From Micropruina glycogenica (lineage in GTDB: Bacteria; Actinomycetota; Actinomycetes; Propionibacteriales; Propionibacteriaceae), in the NCBI RefSeq assembly GCF_900289045.1, contig NZ_LT985188.1, positions 186,001 to 250,000 on the forward strand: a DNA stretch of 64,000 nt, given 5' to 3'. How positions within the stretch are numbered: the first letter of the stretch is position 1; each line of letters begins with the position of its first letter. Under the pieces are notes generated by a model. That model worked only from the letters and a program-made list of their open reading frames with translations. It was not told where the DNA came from and did not search any database. The position numbers were made by a program, and so were the translations under genes. Shown here one piece after another: positions 26,339 through 33,889 of the stretch.

Positions 26339-26692
26339 ATGGCGGTGGCGATGGGTGACGAACTGTTCGAACAGCTGGTCGATCGCGCCGTTGCTCAGAT
26401 TCCCTCTGACCTGGCTGAACTGGTGCAGAACTGCGTGGTGGTGATCGAGTCGCGAGCCCCCGAACCCGACGGTGACCTGCTCGGCTTCTACGACGGTGTT
26501 CCCTTGTCAGAGCGTGATTCGTGGTACTCGGGCGTGCTGCCCGATCGCATCGTGATCTACCGCGACGCGATTCTCGACCTGTGTGACAGCGAGGCGCAGG
26601 TGGTCGACGAGGTGCGCATCACGGTGTGGCACGAGGTGGCGCACTACTTCGGCATCGACGACGATCGGCTCGACGAGTTGGGCTACGCCTGA
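26339..26692 (+). CDS. Minimal zincin-type metallopeptidase family protein
   Basis: A 117-residue protein of the DUF1025/minimal-zincin family. The zinc site is VWHEVAHYFGIDDDRLDELGY: HEXXH with a following Asp/Glu-rich segment. DLLGFYDGVPLSERD and PDRIVIYRDAILD are family motifs. Length is normal. Biological substrate unknown. Starts directly downstream of a TAGAGT box, so probably leaderless. Confidence 0.85.
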   Translation: MAVAMGDELFEQLVDRAVAQIPSDLAELVQNCVVVIESRAPEPDGDLLGFYDGVPLSERDSWYSGVLPDRIVIYRDAILDLCDSEAQVVDEVRITVWHEVAHYFGIDDDRLDELGYA

Positions 26693-26781
26693 GAGGTCAT
26701 GGGCGCCCCGCACCGCGCCAGGAAGGGCGTCGTGTCGGTTCCTGAAGAGACCTTGAGCGTTACTTGAGATATTCCGGGTCC

Positions 26782-26942
26782 GCCACTTTCTGGTGGTTAT
26801 GCGCGTGCTGACTAGCCAACCATCAGGGGTGCGCCACTTTATGGTTGGAATAGATACCCCCGGTGGGTATTTATTTCAACCACAAAGTGGCGAACCGGCG
26901 TTGAGCCTCGAGCAGCGGCCCGCATAACCACCAGAAAGTGGC
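26782..26942. repeat. Three-level nested palindrome (CGCCACTTT element)
   Basis: Outer arms 26782-26803 and 26921-26942 are perfect 22-bp reverse complements. Inside, CGCCACTTTATGGTTGG (26832-) matches the complement of 26875-26892 with one mismatch in the first 17 bases. At the centre ATACCC (26854-26859) faces GGGTAT (26865-26870). All four arms share GCCACTTT-N-TGGT. It fills the space between the mini-zincin and the convergent chaperonin-like gene. Confidence 0.75.
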
Positions 26943-26961
26943 GCCACCTCAGCCACCGGGA

Positions 26962-27636
26962 TCAGTTCGCGATGATCCAACTGGTCTTGCGGTCGCTGAC
27001 CCAGGTGCCGGTGCTGCCCAGGGCCTCGTCGGGTGCCCAGCCGGCCTGCAGGTCGGTGTGTGACAGGGGCTTGGCGAAGGTGAGGGCGGCGATCCGGGCT
27101 GACTGCTCGGCATTCGCCACCACGGGCACGCATTGCACCTTGCCCTGCACTGTGTTGGCGGCCAGGGTGTCGAGCACGTCGTTTCCGAAAGCGGGCGCGA
27201 CCAGCACCAGCGGACGGTCTGCCTTGTGCCCCTTCTCGAGCAGGGGCAGCAGCTCGCGCACGGTGTCGACGCGGTCGGTCAGCACGACCACGAACGCATC
27301 ACCGGCCACGGCCCAACCGGTCGGCGAATCCGTGGCGAAGCTCTTGGAAGCCAGTCCCGCCGGCACGCCGGCAGCCGCCGCCAGGGCCGCTTTCAGGTCG
27401 GTGCGGGTGGCGTCGTCCAGGTCGGTGCTGGGCAGCTTGTCGGGACGGCTGCGCGCCTTCAGTTCGCTCAGGTACTCGGGGGCCGGGTTGGTGGGGTGAA
27501 AGCGGGGAATGTCGCGCTGCGGTGGTGCCTGCATGGCGGCGTCACGCTCGCGGGTCTTGCGTTTGTCGTCGAAGTAGCCGTAGATGACGACGCCGGCTCC
27601 CACCACGACGATGACGACGATTCCCCACCAGTCCAT
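26962..27636 (-). CDS. Membrane-anchored protein with a GroEL apical-domain-like region
   Basis: A 224-residue protein. Residues 4-20 (WGIVVIVVVGAGVVIYG) are a transmembrane anchor, followed by a charged linker. Residues ~115-224 follow the order of the chaperonin apical domain: VDTVRELLPLLEK, RPLVLVAPAFGNDVLDTLAANTVQGKVQCV, IAALTFAKPLS and ALGSTGTWVSDRKTSWIIAN align with GroEL [41 protein letters not shown] and LGQAKRVVINKDTTTII. Equatorial and intermediate (ATPase) domains are absent, so it cannot be a folding chamber. A substrate-binding role at the membrane is inference. The alignment is by eye; conserved order makes it persuasive. Confidence 0.62.
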   Translation of the reverse strand: MDWWGIVVIVVVGAGVVIYGYFDDKRKTRERDAAMQAPPQRDIPRFHPTNPAPEYLSELKARSRPDKLPSTDLDDATRTDLKAALAAAAGVPAGLASKSFATDSPTGWAVAGDAFVVVLTDRVDTVRELLPLLEKGHKADRPLVLVAPAFGNDVLDTLAANTVQGKVQCVPVVANAEQSARIAALTFAKPLSHTDLQAGWAPDEALGSTGTWVSDRKTSWIIAN

Positions 27637-27705
27637 GCCCCCAGTGTGCCCGCAACCGACCTGTGCCCGGGTCGTCGCTGCTCGGGCCGACTTCGCCACT
27701 AGCCT

Positions 27706-28252
27706 GTGCGGTTGCCTACCCTGCAACGCCCGCACTGCGCGGGCGCCCTCTGGCTCGAATCCCTCGACTGCGCCGACTGCGGCAGCGCCGTCATGTTGGA
27801 CCCGGACGGGTTTCGGCCGCTGCCGCTGGACGCGACCAGCCACCGTCCGTGCGATCAGCGCGAGTGGCAGTGCAACTGGGCCGTTCGGGCCGAGTCGACC
27901 GCGACGTCCTGCTACTCGTGCCGGCTGACGCGGCGCAGTCCCGCACCCGACGACCTGGTCGCCCGGGCCAAGCTGGCCGCCACCGGACAGTCGAAGCGGC
28001 GGTTGCTGCACGACCTCGCCGCACTCGGCCTGCCGGTGGTCGCCGTACTGGGTGGGTGCGGGCGGGCTGGCCTTCGACCTGCTGTCGTCGAAGTCGCCCG
28101 GGCAGGGCTCGGTGATCATCGGGCACGCCAACGGCGTGATCACCATCAACCTCGCCGAATCGCTCGATGACTACCGCGAAAGCATGCGCATTCGGCTGGA
28201 CGAGCCCCACCGAACGATGCTCGGCCACTTCAGGCACGAGGTGGGGCACTAG
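27706..28252 (+). pseudogene. Zinc-ribbon putative metallopeptidase, frameshifted and truncated
   Basis: The N-terminal part has a zinc ribbon (PHCAGALWLESLDCADCGSAV) and CDQREWQCNWAV. The frame changes near 28050, then continues GGLAFDLLSSKSPGQG...GVITINLAES up to LGHFRHEVGH, where a stop falls directly after the HEXXH zinc motif. Family members (putative zinc-binding metallopeptidase, about 350 residues) extend some 150 residues beyond this point, so the gene is broken twice. It ends 77 bp before tRNA-Lys, the start of the mobile region; integration may have removed its end. Confidence 0.7.
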
Positions 28253-28329
28253 TTGAGATCCGTAGGCATGGTCGGGCGCCGCGGTGATGGGAAGCGCGTC
28301 GCCCCGGTAGAGTGTTCCCGGCAGTACGA

Positions 28330-28405
28330 GGGCCTATAGCTCAATTGGCAGAGCAGCGGACTTTTAATCCGCGGGTTCTGGGTTCGATTCCCAGTGGGCC
28401 CACCA
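28330..28405 (+). tRNA. tRNA-Lys(TTT), probable integration site
   Basis: GGGCCTATAGCTCAATTGGC..., anticodon loop CTTTTAA (TTT), T-loop GGTTCGATT, acceptor GGGCCTA/TGGGCCC, discriminator A and encoded CCA. The only tRNA here with genomic CCA. An integrase starts 128 bp downstream. Confidence 0.96.
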
Positions 28406-28489
28406 GCAGTTTCAGGCTAGTGACTAGGCCAAACACTACAATCGTTCAGACGCACTGGTGGGCATAAATGGGCAGAGATACACTGCCTT

Positions 28490-28508
28490 AGTGCACGTAG
28501 AGTGCACG
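28490..28508. repeat. Direct repeat AGTGCACG in the att region
   Basis: AGTGCACG occurs at 28490-28497 and 28501-28508 (11-bp step), between tRNA-Lys and the integrase; could be integrase arm sites or an operator. Confidence 0.35.
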
Positions 28509-28532
28509 AAATCGGGCTTCTGGGGGGTTACC

Positions 28533-29684
28533 GTGGCAGAGCGACGAGACTTCGGGACGATCCGAAGGCTGCCATCGGGTCGGTATCAGGCTACCTACAT
28601 CGGTCCTGACCTGGGTAGGCACAAGGCGCCGTCGACGTTCGAGAAGCGGGACCTGGCCGTGGTCTGGCTGCGCAACGAGCAGCGCATGATCGAGGACGCG
28701 GTCGCCGACGAGCTGCGCTGGGTGTCTCCTGAGGAGCGACTGGCGGCGTCGCGACGCAAGGCCGAACCGAAGGTGAGGTTCGGCGAATACGGCGCGAAGT
28801 GGATCGTCGAGAGGCGCAACTCCAAGGGAGAGCCGCTGCGCGCGCTGACCCGCAAGGACTATGAGCTGGTGCTCGCCAAGTACCTGGTGCCGACGTTCGG
28901 TGATCGACCGATCGACCAAATCACTCGCGCGGACGTGCGCACCTGGCACACCAAGGTCGGTACAGCGGCACCGCGAACTCGGGCGAAGGCGTACGGACTG
29001 TTGCGAGCCATCATGAACACGGCCGTGGACGACGAGCTGATCGCGGCGTCCCCCGTCCACATCCGAGGCGCTGGCGCGCAAGCCATCAAACGAAAGGTCG
29101 AGCCGGCGACACCGGCAGAGATCGAGCTCATGGCGGACGCGATGCCGCCCAGGTTGAGGGCCTCGGTGATCATCTCCGCATGGTGCGCGCTTCGCTACGG
29201 CGAGTTGGCTGAGCTGCGGCGCAAGGACATCGACGTCAAGCGTCAGCTGATCCGGGTGCGTCGAGCGGTCACCTTCCCACCGGGCGGCCCGGTGGTCGGG
29301 CCACCGAAGTCGGACGCCGGCGTCCGTGACGTATCGATCCCGCCACACATCTGGCCGGTGGTCGAAGAACACCTGAAGGAGTACGTCCGTCCGACTCCGG
29401 ATGCGCTGCTCTTCCCGAGTGAGGGTCGTGGCCACATCTGGCACTCAGGGATGAACAACTACTTCAGCAAGGCGCGCACCGCCGCCGGTCGCGAGGATCT
29501 CAAGTGGCACGACCTTCGCCACACAGGAGCCACCCTTGCTGCTCAGGTGGGTGCGACGACCGCCGAACTGCAGGCCAGATTGGGTCATTCCACGTCGGTC
29601 GCTGCGCAGCTCTATCAGCATGCGGCCAAGGATCGGGACCGCCACATTGCGGAGCGCTTGTCCCGCCTCGTCGACGGCACCTGA
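28533..29684 (+). CDS. Tyrosine recombinase/integrase
   Basis: A 383-residue phage-type integrase. The N-terminal arm domain (GTIRRLPSGRYQATY, a beta-sheet AP2-like fold) is followed by a SAM-like core-binding domain and the catalytic domain: Arg in WCALRYGELAELRRKDI, H-x-x-R in WHDLRHTGATLA, the His/Trp-type LGHSTSVAAQLYQHA with the Tyr nucleophile. GTG 28533 follows GGGGGG and avoids 25 unlikely residues before it. Adjacent to tRNA-Lys, so it probably integrated the element at the tRNA 3' end. Confidence 0.93.
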   Translation: MAERRDFGTIRRLPSGRYQATYIGPDLGRHKAPSTFEKRDLAVVWLRNEQRMIEDAVADELRWVSPEERLAASRRKAEPKVRFGEYGAKWIVERRNSKGEPLRALTRKDYELVLAKYLVPTFGDRPIDQITRADVRTWHTKVGTAAPRTRAKAYGLLRAIMNTAVDDELIAASPVHIRGAGAQAIKRKVEPATPAEIELMADAMPPRLRASVIISAWCALRYGELAELRRKDIDVKRQLIRVRRAVTFPPGGPVVGPPKSDAGVRDVSIPPHIWPVVEEHLKEYVRPTPDALLFPSEGRGHIWHSGMNNYFSKARTAAGREDLKWHDLRHTGATLAAQVGATTAELQARLGHSTSVAAQLYQHAAKDRDRHIAERLSRLVDGT

Positions 29685-29798
29685 GGGGTTAACGCCACGG
29701 ATGGTGCCGCCGCCTTGCGTGGGTGAAGAAACGAAGCGACCGGATCTAGCCGATGGGCGCATCATAAGAACCTCACGCTGATTTGGCAGCGGCCCGGC

Positions 29799-30362
29799 TC
29801 AGCTCGGAATGAGGTCTCGAATCCGCTGTGACCATGTGCGGTGCCGCACATGTCCCTGTTCCGTGTCAGAGAGGATGTCGTCCCAGGTCGGCATGATGGG
29901 CTCAGCCCCGAACTCGATCGCCCAGCGGACGGCAGTCTCGAACATCATCCGCGGGGTAGGAAGGTGCTCGGGCCGTCCCTCGGCATTCGCCATGGGCTTC
30001 AGGTGTAGGTGGGGTTCGCGGAAGTTCGACCTTCCCTCCGGATGCCAGTGCATGGCCCAGAGTTCTCGGTTACCTAGGGTCATGGAGTAGTCGTAGCCGA
30101 GCGTCGTCACCCGGAACGGGCCGAGCGGTCCAGGGTCTTTGATCAGCTTCCAGGCCATGTACCCGTAGAGCATGCCATCGCGCCTCTCCAGGCCCCGGAG
30201 GCTCACCCCCATCGCGTCGTTCAGGCTCCACGAGTACGGCTTGTCCAGCTCGTAGTGGTGCATGGCTGAAACGCTCAGTGGGGTCTCGGTAAGACACCTG
30301 AGGGCGCGCCTGATCGGCTGCAGGAAGGCACTCACCGCCGGGGTGGGCTTCCGCCCCGCCAT
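29799..30362 (-). CDS. Uncharacterised protein (187 aa), pair with 30381
   Basis: Not recognised. The protein contains MHHYELDKPYSWSLND, YDYSMTLGNRELWAMHWHPEG and REPHLHLKP, so several conserved-looking His residues (H-W-H, H-L-H). No signal peptide or membrane helix. GGAGGG lies before the ATG, and the gene follows a small gene by 18 nt in one operon. The small-then-larger layout inside an element rich in toxin-antitoxin modules makes a TA pair possible, but there is no motif to prove it. Confidence 0.6.
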   Translation of the reverse strand: MAGRKPTPAVSAFLQPIRRALRCLTETPLSVSAMHHYELDKPYSWSLNDAMGVSLRGLERRDGMLYGYMAWKLIKDPGPLGPFRVTTLGYDYSMTLGNRELWAMHWHPEGRSNFREPHLHLKPMANAEGRPEHLPTPRMMFETAVRWAIEFGAEPIMPTWDDILSDTEQGHVRHRTWSQRIRDLIPS

Positions 30363-30380
30363 TCACCCTCCTCTTGTATC

Positions 30381-30569
30381 TCAGTTCAGCAGCTGCGCTG
30401 CGTGCGATAGCCGCGAAACCGCGGGGTTGTCCACGCCTTCGTACTCGCCACGTTGAAGCCGAGCCAGGAACTCGACACCAGAAAGGTTGAGGAACTTCTT
30501 TGCCTGCTCATCAATCGCGCGAGCGACCTTGCTCCGGTCGACGCACTTGAGTTGCACGATTTTGTCCAC
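30381..30569 (-). CDS. Small uncharacterised protein (62 aa), possible antitoxin partner
   Basis: VDKIVQLKCVDRSKVARAIDEQAKKFLNLSGVEFLARLQRGEYEGVDNPAVSRLSHAAQLL. The segment LSGVEFLARLQRGEY is typical of small proteins next to unknown toxins. GTG at 30569 is chosen because GGAGGG lies 6 nt upstream; the frame is open to 30602. Both genes of the pair are preceded by GAGATAC and AAGAGGAGGG, an apparent duplication of leader sequence. Confidence 0.6.
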   Translation of the reverse strand: MDKIVQLKCVDRSKVARAIDEQAKKFLNLSGVEFLARLQRGEYEGVDNPAVSRLSHAAQLLN

Positions 30570-30684
30570 CGCTCGCCCTCCTCTTGCAGCACGGTATCTC
30601 AATCATCTAGGCCGCCACTGACAACCGGCCAAATCCATCCCGGCCAAGCGCGACGTTGAGACCTGCGCGGCATCTAGACGCAAG

Positions 30685-31338
30685 TCAGGACGCCGGTTCG
30701 GTCTGGGTCGTGGCTTCGCGCGTTAGCGTGGAATCGGAGGTGCCCGCACCAAGTCGACTCTCCAGGTGGCTCTGGGGCTCGGCCGTCTGCCGCTCAATCT
30801 CGTCTTCGTCGTGGCGCTCAACATCGGCCAGCACCTGAAGGTAGCCGTGGATTTCATTGGACAGGGCGCCAACAGGCTCACCGCGGATGTACTGGCCGAT
30901 CGCCTCCCGCGCGGCGCGACACACGATGCGAGTCATCAGCTGAGCTGGCTCGTCCAGGTATCCCATCCCGCAGATGCGCTCACCACTCGACGCTACGAGC
31001 CTTGGTATCGGCTCAACATGCTCGCGGACTGGGCTCGGCATGTAGATGAGCGCGGTGTCGATCTCGCGCACAAGCCGCCGCAGCTCAGCGCGGTCGCTCT
31101 GTGCCACGATGTCAGACGGACTCCGGGGGATGAAACGGTTGAGCAGCTGATCGATCTCGCGAATAAGGTGGAGAATCTGTTCAGCCGCCGTGTCTGCGCG
31201 GGCGCGAACCTCCGCTGCTCGCGCCTCGGCGGTGCGTGCCTTCCACTCCGCCTCCTGCTGCTTGCGCGTGAGGCGACTGGTAACCCATGCGGTGACCGCG
31301 CTGACGAGCAGCGTCGCGAGTATCGACCACGGGTCCAT
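30685..31338 (-). CDS. Single-pass membrane protein with coiled coil
   Basis: A 217-residue protein. MDPWSILATLLVSAVTAWVTSRL is an N-terminal membrane anchor; residues ~24-65 (RKQQEAEWKARTAEARAAEVRARAD) form a strongly charged helix, probably a coiled coil, and the rest is helical and ends in a low-complexity tail. ATG 31338 places the anchor at the N-terminus; an upstream ATG at 31452 adds 38 residues without support. No family recognised. Confidence 0.6.
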   Translation of the reverse strand: MDPWSILATLLVSAVTAWVTSRLTRKQQEAEWKARTAEARAAEVRARADTAAEQILHLIREIDQLLNRFIPRSPSDIVAQSDRAELRRLVREIDTALIYMPSPVREHVEPIPRLVASSGERICGMGYLDEPAQLMTRIVCRAAREAIGQYIRGEPVGALSNEIHGYLQVLADVERHDEDEIERQTAEPQSHLESRLGAGTSDSTLTREATTQTEPAS

Positions 31339-31480
31339 GACGCCTAGTGTGGCGCTCCTGCAGCCCCAGCGCACGCGTTCCAAAGGGGCGGTCGGATGGG
31401 GGCGAATAGCCCAAGGCCAATGAAGTGCGCACCGCACAGATCTGCTACTCATCGTCCCGAGAGGAAGTGATCAGCTGTGT

Positions 31481-31900
31481 CTAGGAGCGGCCGGTGTTTG
31501 AGTCGAGCTCCCGATGAAGCAGGGTAAGCCGGTCGGGTGGGATTGGTTTGCTCACGTAGTGGCATCTGCTGCCATTGTCGATGGGAGATTCGGCTTCAAC
31601 GTCGTCCACCAACCGCACGTCGACGGAACCGCCTGTTGTTCATCCGGACGAACCGATCAACCTCGAACTGGTCTTGGCGCAAGAAGGCGCCGGCCACCTC
31701 CGGACTGAGGCTCCCTGTGATGCCAGGGCTGGTCGCCACATGCGCTCCCAGTCCAGGCCTGCAGGCCTGATGGACTCGCGATTGCGGCTGGGGGTGACGT
31801 GAAACGCTTGCACGTCAGGACGGTACTCAACGCCTACCGACCTGAGCCAACTATCCCCCAGAGCCACGGCCGGTTGGCCAGACGGCTTGGAGTGGTTCAC
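31481..31900 (-). pseudogene. Frameshifted gene with FHVTPSRNRESI motif
   Basis: Three frames together make one protein-like reading: RSVGVEYRPDVQAFHVTPSRNRESIRPAGLDWERM up to about 31742; then TSPGITGSLSPEVAGAFLRQDQFEVDRFVRMNN; and from about 31650 GGSVDVRLVDDVEAESPIDNG...HRELDSNTGRS to a stop at 31481. The start motif F-H-V-T-x-x-x-N-R-x-S-I-x-x-x-G-L-D-W is a recurring bacterial pattern that recalls ADP-ribosyltransferase-like folds, a weak comparison. Two single-base shifts break it. Confidence 0.5.
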
Positions 31901-31925
31901 CTCGGCGCTGTGGCGTGCACCATCC

Positions 31926-31959
31926 TTGACTGTCCGTTAAACGGATAATATTATCCGTT
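31926..31959 (+). promoter_or_regulatory. Promoter with overlapping palindromic operators of the MNT/HEPN module
   Basis: TTGACT (31926-31931), 17 nt, TATTAT (31949-31954), then 7 nt to the ATG at 31962: a leaderless promoter. TCCGTT-A-AACGGA (31933-31945) and the perfect 20-bp palindrome AACGGATAATATTATCCGTT (31940-31959) cover the spacer and -10. The winged-helix part of the MNT protein is the likely binder. Confidence 0.6.
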
Positions 31960-31961
31960 AT

Positions 31962-32546
31962 ATGAGAACTCAGGCGCCACTACTTGCACCGGTCTTCCGG
32001 TCGGACGGGCAGGCGCGCCTCCTGTCCCTGCTGCTACTCGGAGACGAGGAACTCAGCGTCACAGATCTGGCCGACCGGGGTCAGATGCCGTACCCGACCG
32101 TTCATCGGGAGATCACCCGGCTTCTTGATGCTGGCATCCTCGCCGAGCGCCAAGTGGGGCGCACTCGACTGATCCGGGCGAATCCGGAGAGCCCCTTGAC
32201 CGAGCCGCTTCGACAGATCCTTCTGGTGGCCACGGGACCAGTCGCCCTGCTGGCAGAGGAACTCGGCAACGTGCCAGGTGTTGAGTCTGCCTTCTTGTAC
32301 GGGTCATTCGCAGCCCGCATGAGGGGCGTTGAAGGGCGAGCACCCTCTGACATCGACGTCATGGTGGTCGGGACCCCGGACGCTGCCGCCGTGTACGACG
32401 CCTGTCGACGGGTCGAGCATCTGGTGGGAAGGCCGGTGAACCCGACGATCAGCACGCGAGAAGAGCTGAGCCACGAGTCAGGCTTTCTCGAACACGTCCG
32501 CGCCAATCCCATCGTCCACGTGTTGGGTGAGCCGCCATGGCAGTGA
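31962..32546 (+). CDS. Winged-helix plus minimal nucleotidyltransferase (MNT antitoxin)
   Basis: A 194-residue fusion. Residues ~10-75 form a winged helix (LSVTDLADRGQMPYPTVHREITRLLDAGIL). Residues ~100-190 form a nucleotidyltransferase: LYGSFAARMRGVEG (GS motif) and PSDIDVMVVG (D-x-D). In HEPN/MNT modules the MNT protein neutralises the HEPN toxin, in studied cases by adding AMP to it. The HTH suggests it also represses its own promoter. Overlaps the next gene by 10 nt. Confidence 0.8.
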   Translation: MRTQAPLLAPVFRSDGQARLLSLLLLGDEELSVTDLADRGQMPYPTVHREITRLLDAGILAERQVGRTRLIRANPESPLTEPLRQILLVATGPVALLAEELGNVPGVESAFLYGSFAARMRGVEGRAPSDIDVMVVGTPDAAAVYDACRRVEHLVGRPVNPTISTREELSHESGFLEHVRANPIVHVLGEPPWQ

Positions 32547-32998
32547 CCGGCCTGACGACCGTTCAGCAACGGGCCGTCGATGCCCTTGTGGCCAACGGAC
32601 GGCTCGCACGAGTACCAGTTGACCTGACCAAAGCCACGATCTTCATGCGCCAAGCCCAGGACGTCATCACGGACCTGCCTCACCTCACCAAGGCGCAGAA
32701 CCGATACAACCTGGCCTACGACGCTTGCCACGACGTCGGCGAAGCCGTACTTGCCGCGCACGGGTACCGCACACTGAGCGGACCCGGCCAACACGAAACC
32801 ATCGGCCTGTTCCTTTGCGCCGTCATCGACAAGCCACCCGGCGACCAGGACGCACGACGCTTCGACCAGTTGCGGCGATCCCGCAACCGTCAGCGGTACG
32901 ACGCCCGTCCAGTGAGCGAAGCCGAGGCGACCCTTGCAGCCCGGACTGCGGTGGCGCTTCTGGGTGCTGCCTTGGCGAGAGGATTGCCAAGTCCCTGA
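32537..32998 (+). CDS. HEPN-domain toxin of the MNT/HEPN module
   Basis: A 153-residue helical protein. IFMRQAQDVI and NLAYDACHDVGEAVLAAHGYRT fit the HEPN fold; the active-site-like motif is R-S-R-N-R-Q-R-Y, an R-x(4-6)-H motif with Tyr where His is usual. RNase activity is known in the family but not certain here because of that change. Location next to the MNT gene supports the call. Confidence 0.72.
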   Translation: MAVTGLTTVQQRAVDALVANGRLARVPVDLTKATIFMRQAQDVITDLPHLTKAQNRYNLAYDACHDVGEAVLAAHGYRTLSGPGQHETIGLFLCAVIDKPPGDQDARRFDQLRRSRNRQRYDARPVSEAEATLAARTAVALLGAALARGLPSP

Positions 32999-33015
32999 CC
33001 TGCTCCATGACCGCG

Positions 33016-33810
33016 TCATGGCAGCGGGAGCTCCTCCCCCTGTGCGTCGACGAGCAGGGTGAGCTCGCTTGGAGGCGTGCCGTCCAACGCCAAGCCTTCG
33101 ACACGGACCGTTCCGTGAGCGGCCTCGATGGTCGACGAGTACCGGACGTGGTGGTGCCCGTGGAACCAACGGGACGCGTGCACGCCGTCAAGAATCCGCC
33201 GCGTGCGTTCCTGGTGTGCATCCGCACGGACGACCGCTTCGAGGGGCCACCAGTTGCGGCGGAGCGGGGGAGGAGCGTCCTGCTGCAGGCGCTCGCGCAG
33301 GAACGGAGTTCCCATCGGTGCGTCGTGCGCTACCACCACGTCTGCGCGACCGGCGTCGATGAGCGCGGCGGCTTGCCGTTCGGTCACCTCCTCTTCTGGG
33401 AACCAGTCGACCCCTTCTGTGCGTAAGTGCTTGTCGACTGACGGAGCGCCGCCGACGGCCAGCCACCGAGTGGAACCCCACGTCCAGCGGTACCCGACCG
33501 GCAGTTCGAAGATGCGCGCGCCGATGGCTCGGCGGCCTTCGTGGCCGATCGGCAGTCTTGCGAGCTCTGGCCAGTCCTCGTGGTTGCCGGGCACGAACCA
33601 CAGTTCAAGGCCGGCTGACGCTAGCGCGTCATCGACGAGGGTGAGGAACTCGACACCGGCGCCGTGCTCGGCGCGCGGCCAGTAGCCGAAGTCGCCGACT
33701 TGAAGGATCAGGTCGGCGTTGACGGCTTGGGCGTGGTCGATCACTTCCAGAGCGGCCTGGCTGTTCATGTGCAGGTCGCCCACCAGCAGAATGCGTTGCG
33801 GATCAGTCAC
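33016..33810 (-). CDS. Calcineurin-like metallophosphoesterase
   Basis: A 264-residue two-metal phosphoesterase: GDLHMNS, VGDFGYWP, GNHEDW, VAHDAP and GHHHVRYS are the five ligand motifs in order. Such enzymes hydrolyse phosphodiesters of nucleotides, RNA or proteins; substrate unknown. GTG start at 33810 with CAGGAGAAACC upstream. Convergent with the HEPN gene. Confidence 0.85.
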   Translation of the reverse strand: MTDPQRILLVGDLHMNSQAALEVIDHAQAVNADLILQVGDFGYWPRAEHGAGVEFLTLVDDALASAGLELWFVPGNHEDWPELARLPIGHEGRRAIGARIFELPVGYRWTWGSTRWLAVGGAPSVDKHLRTEGVDWFPEEEVTERQAAALIDAGRADVVVAHDAPMGTPFLRERLQQDAPPPLRRNWWPLEAVVRADAHQERTRRILDGVHASRWFHGHHHVRYSSTIEAAHGTVRVEGLALDGTPPSELTLLVDAQGEELPLP

Positions 33811-33889
33811 GGGTTTCTCCTGAGACCGTGAGGAGCGTGTGAATGACGCTACTCAGCACCACTGACGTTGATGATGGTAGGGCTCCGTC

